Below, in pieces: positions 51,818-60,364 of a DNA stretch of 64,000 nt; positions within the stretch are counted from its first letter, which is position 1; each line of letters starts with the position of its first letter. The notes beneath the pieces were generated by a model, which searched no databases, was not told the DNA's origin, and saw only the letters and a program-made list of their open reading frames with translations. The translations under genes were made by a program, and so were the position numbers. Origin of the DNA: Desulfobacteraceae bacterium (GTDB lineage: Bacteria > Desulfobacterota > Desulfobacteria > Desulfobacterales > Desulfobacteraceae); assembly GCA_016743945.1 (NCBI GenBank), contig JADGFI010000001.1, positions 397,901 through 461,900 of the forward strand. The letters run 5' to 3'.

Positions 51818-53070
51818 ACCATTTTTTTAATGTAAAAACCCTTGAAGAAGTCTTTTCCCTGGTGGACCAATTTCCTGCTGTGGGCCGGGAAATCATTGAT
51901 GTGGGAGATGCCTGTTCCAGGATTTTGGCAGCTGACCTGACTGCCGGAAGGGATATGCCCGGGTTCCGGCGGGCCACCATGGACGGGTATGCGGTCCATG
52001 CCGCATCCACCTACGGCGCTTCCGAGGCAAGCCCGGCATGGCTCGAACTTGCCGGGTCCGTTTTGATGGGTGATGTGCCGGATTTTGGATTGGCGCCGGG
52101 GCAGGCAGCCTCTATTTCCACTGGCGGCATGTTGCCCAAGGGGGCGGACAGCGTGGTCATGGTGGAGCATACCGAAGCGGTTGATGAGGGGTCGGTGGAA
52201 ATATACAAGAGTGTGGCCCCCCTCCAGAACGTAATTGATGCTGCCGAGGATTTTGCCAGGGATCAGACCGTGCTCGCTGATGGAACGTTTATACGGCCCC
52301 AGGAAGCAGGTCTTGCTGCAGGACTCGGGTTTTCAGAGCTAACGGTGTATCGGGTGCCACGGGTGGGGATTATCTCCACAGGGGATGAAATTATTCCCAT
52401 TACCCAGGAACCTGGCTTCGGTAAAATCCGGGATATCAATTCCTATTCCCTGGCCGGATTTATCCAAGAAGCCCATGCCCTGCCGGTCCGGTACGGGATC
52501 ATCAAGGACAATCCGGCATCCCTTAAAACGGCCTGCGAACGGGCCCTCCAAGAATGCGATATGGTATTGATATCCGGGGGCAGTTCCGTGGGCACCCGGG
52601 ATTATACCGTGGAGGTCCTCTCTTCCCTGGCAGATACTCAGGTTTTGGTCCACGGTATGTCGGTCAGCCCGGGCAAACCCACCATCCTGGCCAAAAGCGC
52701 AAATAAACCGGTCTGGGGGCTTCCCGGACAGGTGGTCTCCGCCATGGTGGTGGTAAAAATTATTGTGATTCCCTTTTTGCAGCGGCTCCAGGGATATATG
52801 AAACCTGTGAGGCAAATTCGGGTTCCGGCGAAATTGACCCGGAATGTTTCTTCTGCCCAGGGCCGGCGCGATTTTGTCAGGGTAGTGCTTGAAGACAATC
52901 CTTTTAAAAATGGCCCACTTGAACAAGAGGCGTGCCCGCTGTTGGCCCGGCCGGTCCTGGGAAAATCAGGATTGATCCGCACCATGATCCATGCAGACGG
53001 CCTTCTTGAAATAGGAGAGCATGTGGAAGGGTTGGAAAAAGAGACCCTGGTTGATATTATCCTCTTATAA
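51814..53070 (+). CDS. moeA: molybdopterin molybdenumtransferase MoeA
   Basis: 418 residues. MoeA motifs are [13 protein letters not shown], a [19 protein letters not shown] stretch, [23 protein letters not shown] and SPGKPTILA...GLPGQV. MoeA inserts molybdate or tungstate into adenylated molybdopterin in the cytoplasm. The start overlaps dapL. The next gene is a second MoeA with an added binding-protein domain, a pairing common in sulfate reducers and archaea that handle both Mo and W. Confidence 0.93.
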   Translation: MNHFFNVKTLEEVFSLVDQFPAVGREIIDVGDACSRILAADLTAGRDMPGFRRATMDGYAVHAASTYGASEASPAWLELAGSVLMGDVPDFGLAPGQAASISTGGMLPKGADSVVMVEHTEAVDEGSVEIYKSVAPLQNVIDAAEDFARDQTVLADGTFIRPQEAGLAAGLGFSELTVYRVPRVGIISTGDEIIPITQEPGFGKIRDINSYSLAGFIQEAHALPVRYGIIKDNPASLKTACERALQECDMVLISGGSSVGTRDYTVEVLSSLADTQVLVHGMSVSPGKPTILAKSANKPVWGLPGQVVSAMVVVKIIVIPFLQRLQGYMKPVRQIRVPAKLTRNVSSAQGRRDFVRVVLEDNPFKNGPLEQEACPLLARPVLGKSGLIRTMIHADGLLEIGEHVEGLEKETLVDIILL

Positions 53071-53130
53071 CAGCTTATGACAGTTTATAGAAAAAACAGC
53101 AGCTCATAAAAAAGGCAAAAAACAGATCCC

Positions 53131-55056
53131 ATGAATTCAAAAAGAAATGTATACCTGGATATGAAGAGTATCGAAGAGGCAAAGGCCTGCCTTTTTGATC
53201 ATTTTAACGCCTATTCCACCCAAATTGAAACCATTGATGTGGTTAGTTCAAAAGAAAGAGTGCTGGCAAAACCGGCAGTGGCAGCTATCTCTTCTCCTAA
53301 TTTCCATGCCGCTGCCATGGACGGCATTGCCGTTTCTGCTCAAATTACCTTTGGGGCCAGTGACGAGGCCCCTAAAACACTTGTCCCTCAAGAGAATGCC
53401 TTCTGGGTGAATACCGGCCATGCCATGCCCCCCGACACCAATGCCGTGATCATGATTGAACACTTGAATATTTTGGACGACAATTGTATTGAAATTGAAG
53501 CGCCCGTGTTCCCCTGGCAGCATGTTCGGAAAATGGGAGAGGATATTGTGGCCACCAAGATCCTGTTTCCCCGGGGGCACCAAATTAATTCTTACTCTCT
53601 TGGAGCGCTGCTCGCCGGGGGCCTTTTTCAGGTGTCGGTGTATAAACAGCCAAGGGTGATGATAATCCCGACCGGCTCTGAACTAAAGCAATGGCAGGAT
53701 GTCCGGCCAGACCAGATGAAACCAGGAGATGTGGTGGAGTCCAATTCAACTGTCCTGGGCGCCCTTTGCCAGGATCACGGGGCCCATTTTGAGATTCACC
53801 CCATGCTCAGGGATGATCTTGGCGCCATACAAGAGGCCGTTGAAAAGGCTGCCGCAGGTCCCTACGATATGGTCTGTATTATTGGCGGTTCTTCGGCAGG
53901 GTCCAAGGATTTTGCAAGGCCGGTCATCTCTTCTTTGGGCGAGGTATATGTCCATGGAGTCACCATGATGCCGGGAAAACCGGTCCTGTTTGGCAAGGTC
54001 GGACAGGTGCCGGTATTTGGAATTCCCGGATATCCCGTGGCTGCCATTGTCGCTTTTGAGCAGTTTGCCGGCCCCTTGCTGCTCCATATGCAGCTGTTGC
54101 CGGAAAAGACACTTCAGACAGCCCTGGTGACCCCGGCCAGAAAGATTGCCTCCAAGTTGGGCCAGGAAGAGTTTTTAAGGGTCAAAATCGGCTCCGTGGA
54201 CGGGCAGTTGATATCTTCCCAGCTCCCCCGGGGTTCCGGGAGTATCACCACCCTTACCGAGGCAGACGGGGTGATTCGGATCCCGAGGCACATTGAGGGT
54301 ATTTCCGCAGGAGAAGCGGTTAGCGCCCATTTGCTGCGCCCCTTGTCGGCCATAGAAAATACCCTGGTCATCATCGGTTCCCATGACAATACCCTGGATC
54401 TTCTGGGGGATCAGATCCGCCAGGGAAAGGTTGACGTCAATATTTCCTCCAGCCATGTGGGAAGTATGGGGGGATTGATGGCCATTAAAAAAGGGGGGTG
54501 CCATATGGCCGGGGCCCATCTGCTGGACCCCGTTGACGGCAGTTATAATATTTCATATGTCAAAAAATACCTGCCCGACCATGGGGTAAAGATTGTTAAC
54601 CTGGTCATGCGGGAGCAGGGGCTGATCATCCCCCGGGGAAACCCCGGGAATCTCCACGCCATCGAAGATTTGAAAACAGGGAAATTCAGGTTTATAAACC
54701 GCCAGCCCGGGTCAGGTACCCGAATTTTATTTGATTACAAGTTGAAACAACTGGGGGTGGAACCCGGCGAGATCCTCGGGTATGAAAATGATGAATATAC
54801 CCATATGTCAGTGGCAGTGGCCGTACTTTCCGGCAGGGCTGATGCAGGCCTGGGAATAAAGGCGGCGGCCAATGCCCTCGGTCTTGATTTTATCCCCATT
54901 ATCACCGAATCCTATGACCTGATCATCCCGGAACGGTTTTTTGAGTCCCAAAAGGTACAGGTTCTTCTGGATACCATTGCTACAGACAAATTTAAAGACC
55001 GGGTTTTGGCCCTTGGCGGATATGGGGTGGAAAAAACAGGCCAGGTTCTTTATTAA
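53131..55056 (+). CDS. MoeA fused to a periplasmic-binding-like domain
   Basis: 641 residues. The first 410 are a complete MoeA (FHAAAMDGIAVSA, NTGHAMPPDTNAVIMIEH, IPTGSEL, CIIGGSSAGSKDF, MPGKPVLFG and GIPGYPVAAIVAFEQF). Residues about 415-641 are a PBP-like domain (VIIGSHDNTLDLLGDQIRQ, INRQPGSGTRILFDYKL, AVLSGRADAGLGIKAAA) related to the PF12727 group, which is probably a sensor or metal-oxyanion chaperone. Having this beside an ordinary moeA suggests separate insertion routes, for example for tungsten. The ribosome site before ATG 53131 is weak. An alternative Met is at 53161. Confidence 0.9.
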   Translation: MNSKRNVYLDMKSIEEAKACLFDHFNAYSTQIETIDVVSSKERVLAKPAVAAISSPNFHAAAMDGIAVSAQITFGASDEAPKTLVPQENAFWVNTGHAMPPDTNAVIMIEHLNILDDNCIEIEAPVFPWQHVRKMGEDIVATKILFPRGHQINSYSLGALLAGGLFQVSVYKQPRVMIIPTGSELKQWQDVRPDQMKPGDVVESNSTVLGALCQDHGAHFEIHPMLRDDLGAIQEAVEKAAAGPYDMVCIIGGSSAGSKDFARPVISSLGEVYVHGVTMMPGKPVLFGKVGQVPVFGIPGYPVAAIVAFEQFAGPLLLHMQLLPEKTLQTALVTPARKIASKLGQEEFLRVKIGSVDGQLISSQLPRGSGSITTLTEADGVIRIPRHIEGISAGEAVSAHLLRPLSAIENTLVIIGSHDNTLDLLGDQIRQGKVDVNISSSHVGSMGGLMAIKKGGCHMAGAHLLDPVDGSYNISYVKKYLPDHGVKIVNLVMREQGLIIPRGNPGNLHAIEDLKTGKFRFINRQPGSGTRILFDYKLKQLGVEPGEILGYENDEYTHMSVAVAVLSGRADAGLGIKAAANALGLDFIPIITESYDLIIPERFFESQKVQVLLDTIATDKFKDRVLALGGYGVEKTGQVLY

Positions 55057-55092
55057 AAGCCAGGTTTTTATTAAAAGATAGCCTTAAATATA

Positions 55093-55140
55093 AAAAGAGA
55101 AAACCCGTCAAAAACATTATTTTGACGGGTTTTCTCTTTT
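55093..55140. terminator. strong bidirectional terminator
   Basis: Two 21-base arms (55093-55113 and 55120-55140) are exact reverse complements around ACATTA. The inner GACGGG part is GC-rich and the outer part provides A and T runs on both sides. It ends both the moeA operon and the convergent OmpA-like gene. Confidence 0.85.
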
Positions 55141-55225
55141 CTTTAGATCCGGTCTTTTGATCCTGGGTGTTTGTCCGGGAAAGGGGTCACCCTTCCCGGA
55201 CTATTCTTTATCAATTAATAGATAA

Positions 55226-56401
55226 TTAATAGGGGTTTAACTCGACCCGTCGGTTCAGGGAGCGTCCAAAGCTGGTCCCATTGAGCGCCACAGGTGTTTT
55301 GAATCCAAAACCAGTCGTGGCAAGCCTGTTTCTCAAAATGCCTTTGTTTACCAGATACGCGGCAACGGCATTGGATCTTCTCATGGAAAGCTCCATATTA
55401 TAGGCTTCGGTTCCCACATTGTCGGTATGGCCCGCAAGTTCGACACTCATGGCCGGATTCTTTTCAAGGATGACAATGACTGCATCCAGCAGGGGATAGC
55501 CTTCTGGTTTAATCTCGGCTTTGTCAAAATCAAACAGGACACTGTCAAGGGTCCAGCATCCCACTGCATTTACTTTAGCACCAACAGGGGTTCCAGGGCA
55601 CTGGTCTTGGTCATCATAAACCCCATCGCCGTCACTGTCTTTTCGATCTGTTTTCATAACCTTTGGCGCCATTGGGGCCGCCATCGCTTTTTTCGTGAGA
55701 AATACTTTTTCCACAAAGGCGGCCATGCCGTCACCGATCATAATGTCGTCGGCGGTTGAGAAAAATCCGCAGTCTCCGATTCTGGCGACTTCCTGGAGAA
55801 AGGCTCTTCCTTCAGGTGCATCCCCTACCAGGATGGGATAAAAGCAGATGGAAGATCCGAATTTGTCTTTTAGATCCTGAATCTGGGGAATCTTTTGGTC
55901 CATGTCCAGGCCGTCACTGACGATGATCACAACGTTGTGGACACCTGGAAGGCCGTCAAGATCATTTTTTACTGCATCCAGGGCGGTTCCCAGAGGGCTG
56001 AATCCGCCAGGTTTTGTGATGGCGGATAGTGCTCCTGCTGCGTTGGCAGTTGAATATTTCTCCATGCCGTAAAGCAGTTCCGTGTACTTTTTGGAAACTT
56101 CAGGATCATGGCCGAAACTTCTTACCCCGGCGGTCTGGCCCAATTCCGGAATGGTCAGATTCATTTGATTCCCAAGGGTTTTGGCCAGGGTGAATTTCGG
56201 GGTTCCCTTGTACGTATGCCGCATGGAACTGGAGGCGTCAAATACAACAATGAAATTATCCAGCTTTGAATCGTACATATTTGTATCAAAGGTGGTGGCT
56301 GAAAATGAAGGGATCTCCATTGGTTCTTTTGTGGCGCATCCAAATAAAAAAAGGAATGCAATTACAGACAATAAACTTTTTACTAAAAATCTCTTATTCA
56401 T
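55226..56401 (-). CDS. lipoprotein with VWA and OmpA domains
   Basis: About 391 residues from ATG 56401 with an AAGGAG site. The frame to 56530 adds unsupported residues. A lipoprotein signal ends in FLFGC. Residues 40-230 are a von Willebrand A domain with the MIDAS motif FDASSSM and SDGLD. A calcium-binding DSDGDGVYDDQDQCPGTP thrombospondin-type repeat follows, then an OmpA domain (LAGHTDNVG, NRRVEL) that binds peptidoglycan. It is probably outer-membrane-anchored and tethered to the wall. The task of the VWA part is not evident. It may bind a partner protein. Confidence 0.9.
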   Translation of the reverse strand: MNKRFLVKSLLSVIAFLFLFGCATKEPMEIPSFSATTFDTNMYDSKLDNFIVVFDASSSMRHTYKGTPKFTLAKTLGNQMNLTIPELGQTAGVRSFGHDPEVSKKYTELLYGMEKYSTANAAGALSAITKPGGFSPLGTALDAVKNDLDGLPGVHNVVIIVSDGLDMDQKIPQIQDLKDKFGSSICFYPILVGDAPEGRAFLQEVARIGDCGFFSTADDIMIGDGMAAFVEKVFLTKKAMAAPMAPKVMKTDRKDSDGDGVYDDQDQCPGTPVGAKVNAVGCWTLDSVLFDFDKAEIKPEGYPLLDAVIVILEKNPAMSVELAGHTDNVGTEAYNMELSMRRSNAVAAYLVNKGILRNRLATTGFGFKTPVALNGTSFGRSLNRRVELNPY

Positions 56402-56538
56402 TTTTTCTCCTTTTAAATTTAAACATATTTTGAGGCAATTTAAGAATACAAAAATATTTTGAAGCCGGGAATAAAGCTGCGAATAAATATAGTACTTATT
56501 ATTACAGGAGAACCGGAGTGAAATCAACACTTCTTTTG

Positions 56539-58977
56539 TTAATTTTTTCTGGTCAGTTCTTTTTTTATTGCAATGGCAAATTTTTGAAGAGTATAGGGTT
56601 TTTTGATATATTGGCCGACGCCCAGTTGCTTTGCTTCTATGATCCGTTGGGTTTCAGAAAAACCACTGGCAATGACGGCCTTTTGTTTCGGGTTGATCTT
56701 AAGCGCTTCTTTGTAGGTTTGAAGGCCATCTATTCCCGGTTCCATTTTCATATCCAGAATGAGTAAATCCATTGGATGTTTTTTTAAAAAAGAGATTGCC
56801 TTTTCACCGCTGCTGACGGCAAAACAAGTATATCCCAGCATTTTAAGGCATCCCTGGGCGATTTTTCTTTGTCCTTTGACGTCATCAACCACCAGAATGG
56901 TTTTATTGCCTCCCTTAAACGCTTCAATCTGGAAATCGTCGGAGATGTTTTTCATTTTGTTCCGTGTTCCAGGAAAGGTGATCTCAAAGGAGGTGCCGTT
57001 CTTTTTTTCACTGGCAATTTTAATATACCCCTGGTGATCCTTGACTGCATTCCAGACAACAGAAAGACCTAATCCAGATCCGCTTCTTCCCATCTGTTTT
57101 TTGGTATAAAAGGGCTCAAAAATTCTTTTGATATCTCCAGAACTAACTCCCTCTCCGGTATCACTCACCCGTAATACCACATATTCTCCTTCAGGGATTT
57201 CATCCCCCTTGCCGATATCCACATAGCGGTTAAATGTTTCAATGGAGACCTGTCCACCCGCCTGGACAGCTTCTGCAGCGTTCATGACAAGGTTCATAAC
57301 CACCTTTGAAATATGGGATTCAGACCCAATCAGATTCAAAGGATAGGGTTCTAAACTGATCTTAAAATAGATTTCCGGAAAGTTTCTTTCAAGGCGATGG
57401 TGGGCAGAGCTGTTATAATAGTCATGGATTACCTGATTGAGGTTAAATACATTTGCCTGATGGATTCCCCGCCGGGTAAGGGTTAATAGATCCTGAACAA
57501 TCTGGGCGGCCTTAAGACCGGTATCATGAATAAAAGAGATGGGTTCAACCAGGGGGCTTCCCTTTTCAAGCTGCATCAATAATAATTCCGGGTAGGAGAC
57601 AAGGCCGGAAAGAATATTGTTCAGGTCATGGGCAACTTCGCCGGCCATGGTCCCGATTAATTCCATCTTTTCGGACTGCTTGAGTTTTTCCTCCAGGTCC
57701 TTGATTCTGGAAATATCTCTTATGCAGCCGAGAATAGCCGGTTTTTTATCCCATATGATCCGAACGGCGTTTAATTGAACCCAGAGGGTGTCCTGCTGTT
57801 TGGTGATCACCCGGAAGGCATAGGGGGAAGGCAGACTTTCTCCGTTGAGTCGTTTCTGGTGATTGCGACGGATGTTTTCCCTATCATCGGGATGAACCAG
57901 TTCCAGAAAAGGAATCTTTGAAAAATCCTCCGGGGTGTGGCCGGATAGTGCAATGGTTTTGGGATTGGCAAATTTTATATGGCCATCCTGGGCAATATAA
58001 ATGGCATCATTGACATTGTCGATGAGAGCCTTGTACCTTTCTTTTTCTTCCAGCAGGGAGTTTTGGACCTGTTTTAACTGACGGATATCTCGAAGTGCTG
58101 TTACCCTGAGCTTTTCTCCCCCATAGTCGATCATGCTGGCCTGAATTTGAGCCGGAAAAGTGGTGCCGTCTTTTTTAAGAGCGGTTACTTCATAGGGGCT
58201 GGTAACGCCTGAAAATATGTTTTTTTCTATTTTTTCATGGTCTTCGGATAAAATCCAGTCGGTTCCGGGTTTTCCAATGGCTTCTTCCATGGAATATCCG
58301 AACATGTGAAAGGCTGTTTTGTTTTGATCCAGACAGATTCCCCTTTTGGACAGGAAAATGGCTTCAAAGGTGGCATCATAAAATCCCTTGAACCGGTTCT
58401 TTTTTGCCAATAACAGGTTCCCCTGGGCCAGTCGTTCTTCTTCAAGACCCAGGGCCGCAGCCAGGGTTTGAATGCAGTGAATCTCATCGGGGGAGAAAGA
58501 ACGGGTTTGGGTATCGGTAATCCAGAGGGTTCCCATAACTCTTTTTTTGTGAAAAACCGGGGTGCCCAGACATGTTTTTACACCGAGCTTTTTGCCTAGA
58601 GGATCAGACATCACCTTTGCCCGGGGCAGAAGACAATAAGGCCCGGGAATTGTTCCATGGCTGGCGAACAAGGGCTCGGTGAATAATGGATCTGTGAAAA
58701 GGTGGCCACCCGGAGAAAGGGTGTTTTCCATACCCCAAGGCAGATTGGAGCCTGCCCGAATCACAGGCTTGCCCTGTTTATTATCCCCACGAAGATAAAG
58801 GGAAAATAGACCTCCGATAATGGAGAGGGTCTGGTCGAGAATAAGGTCGATGTTTTTTTGGGGATCTGTTCCAAGCAAATGAAATATCTGGGCAACCCTG
58901 ATTGATTTTTCACCTGAATTGACCGGGTTTGACTCTTTTTTTTCTGTTTCTATTTTGTCTTTTCCCATAAAAGGCAT
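56539..58977 (-). CDS. hybrid histidine kinase with GAF, two PAS domains and a receiver
   Basis: 812 residues: a GAF domain near 25-175, PAS at about 190-310 and 315-440, then HisKA with His in AGEVAHDLNNILSGL (near residue 457), HATPase with NLVMNAAEAV and GSGLGLSVVWN, and a C-terminal receiver with Asp in LLILDMKMEPG. No membrane segments are seen, so it senses a cytoplasmic signal. No transcription factor or output gene is next to it. ATG 58977 is chosen, with 58968 also possible. Confidence 0.92.
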   Translation of the reverse strand: MPFMGKDKIETEKKESNPVNSGEKSIRVAQIFHLLGTDPQKNIDLILDQTLSIIGGLFSLYLRGDNKQGKPVIRAGSNLPWGMENTLSPGGHLFTDPLFTEPLFASHGTIPGPYCLLPRAKVMSDPLGKKLGVKTCLGTPVFHKKRVMGTLWITDTQTRSFSPDEIHCIQTLAAALGLEEERLAQGNLLLAKKNRFKGFYDATFEAIFLSKRGICLDQNKTAFHMFGYSMEEAIGKPGTDWILSEDHEKIEKNIFSGVTSPYEVTALKKDGTTFPAQIQASMIDYGGEKLRVTALRDIRQLKQVQNSLLEEKERYKALIDNVNDAIYIAQDGHIKFANPKTIALSGHTPEDFSKIPFLELVHPDDRENIRRNHQKRLNGESLPSPYAFRVITKQQDTLWVQLNAVRIIWDKKPAILGCIRDISRIKDLEEKLKQSEKMELIGTMAGEVAHDLNNILSGLVSYPELLLMQLEKGSPLVEPISFIHDTGLKAAQIVQDLLTLTRRGIHQANVFNLNQVIHDYYNSSAHHRLERNFPEIYFKISLEPYPLNLIGSESHISKVVMNLVMNAAEAVQAGGQVSIETFNRYVDIGKGDEIPEGEYVVLRVSDTGEGVSSGDIKRIFEPFYTKKQMGRSGSGLGLSVVWNAVKDHQGYIKIASEKKNGTSFEITFPGTRNKMKNISDDFQIEAFKGGNKTILVVDDVKGQRKIAQGCLKMLGYTCFAVSSGEKAISFLKKHPMDLLILDMKMEPGIDGLQTYKEALKINPKQKAVIASGFSETQRIIEAKQLGVGQYIKKPYTLQKFAIAIKKELTRKN

Positions 58978-59128
58978 ATGGCATTTTTAGTGTGAAACCC
59001 CTTTAAGTTCAAGTCTTTTTTTAAAATCTTGCAATTTAAGTACAAGAATTATATACGATTGCTTGATGGGGTTGGGTTTTATATGAAGTTTTATGCGGAC
59101 CTTAAAAAATAAAGAAAATTAGCAGAAT

Positions 59129-59956
59129 ATGGAAATATATCAGGGAATCATACTGGGGATTCTTCAAGGGTTGACAGAGTTCCTGCCGGTAAGCAGTTCC
59201 GGGCATCTGGTGCTGGGTCAGATTTATTTTAACATCACCGAATTTGTGTTGATATTTGATATCAGCGTTCACATGGGAACCCTGGCAGCCGTGCTGGTGG
59301 TCTATTTTTCCGATATTAAATTGATGGGGGTATCCATTTTTGGTTTTTTAGCAAATCTTGCCGGTGGCAAACCGCTTGCCCATCTTATAAAGACAGATGA
59401 GAACTTGAAACTTGCGGCATTCATCCTCATCGGTTCTGTGCCCACTGCAGTGATTGGCCTTGGCTTAAAAAGATTTGAGCAGGTGTTGTTTACCTCTGAT
59501 ACCCTGGTGGGCTGTATGTTGATCCTTACCGGAACCATCCTGTGGGTCTCCCGGCGATATTATCACACTGAAACAGCAGGAGTCAAATTTGATACCAAGC
59601 GGGCTCTTTTCATCGGGATTGTCCAGGGTCTTGCTGTAATCCCCGGTATTTCCCGGTCCGGCAGTACCATTGCCGCCGGCATGGTTTCCGGGTTGGACCG
59701 GCACACGGCTGCCAAATTTTCCTTTCTTCTGTCTGTCCCTGCTATTTTGGGGGCCCAGGTACTGGGGGTTAAGGATGCCATGGAAACCGGATTTGTGATT
59801 AATCCTGCTATCATTTATGGGACAATCGCGTCCTTTGTCGTCGGCCTGGTTGCCTTGAAATTATTATTAAAATTGGTTCACAGGGGTAAGTTCCATTTGT
59901 TTGCCCCCTACTGCTGGTTGGTGGGAGTGCTGGTGCTCTTATCAAAAGTAATTTAA
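59129..59956 (+). CDS. uppP: undecaprenyl-diphosphatase UppP (BacA)
   Basis: 275 residues with eight hydrophobic segments. The two active-site motifs LTEFLPVSSSGHLVLG near the start and PGISRSGSTIAAGM near residue 178 are intact. UppP removes a phosphate from undecaprenyl diphosphate so that the carrier lipid can be reused in peptidoglycan and other cell-wall synthesis. No gene-free gap large enough for a promoter separates it from the phosphomannomutase remnant that follows. Confidence 0.95.
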   Translation: MEIYQGIILGILQGLTEFLPVSSSGHLVLGQIYFNITEFVLIFDISVHMGTLAAVLVVYFSDIKLMGVSIFGFLANLAGGKPLAHLIKTDENLKLAAFILIGSVPTAVIGLGLKRFEQVLFTSDTLVGCMLILTGTILWVSRRYYHTETAGVKFDTKRALFIGIVQGLAVIPGISRSGSTIAAGMVSGLDRHTAAKFSFLLSVPAILGAQVLGVKDAMETGFVINPAIIYGTIASFVVGLVALKLLLKLVHRGKFHLFAPYCWLVGVLVLLSKVI

Positions 59957-59966
59957 GGGAGGGAAT

Positions 59967-60275
59967 ATGAATCCCGGTATTTTTAGAGAATACGATCGGG
60001 GAATTGCAGGAAAGGATATCTGCGAACCAGATGCCATTAAATTTGATGTGGTGGACAGGATTGTGGCCCATTACAAGGCAAAACCCAGCCAAAAGGTAAT
60101 TGATATTGATGGATTGCGGGCCGTATACGATGACGGGTGGGGCCTTGTCAGGGCATCCAATACCTATCCGGCCCTGGTGTTGCAGTTTGAATCCCTTACC
60201 CGGGAACGATTGGATTAGATTCAGCAGGAGATTGAGTCCACCTTAAAGCGAATAATAGGTGAAGCCAGCATTTAA
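59967..60275 (+). pseudogene. phosphomannomutase/phosphoglucomutase remnant with internal deletion
   Basis: The first 18 codons match the enzyme's N-terminus (MNPGIFREYDRGIAGKD, with the I of YDIRG lost). The frame then jumps to the C-terminal domain: IKFDVVDRIVAHYK, VIDIDGLRAVYDDGWGLVRASNTYPALVLQFES. The catalytic TASHNP serine and the metal- and sugar-binding domains are missing, so about 370 of 455 residues are gone. TAG at 60216-60218 interrupts the end. The reading continues in frame with IQQEIESTLKRIIGEASI to TAA at 60273. It is therefore a decayed gene with a deletion and a stop. An 83-residue product is not expected to be an enzyme. Confidence 0.8.
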
Positions 60276-60364
60276 ATAAGTACCTAAATGAATTGAGGAG
60301 ATAAATTAAAACGGTTGAATTAGCAGGGCCAGTCCCTGGGCGTTTGTCCGGTTAATTTTTTTAT

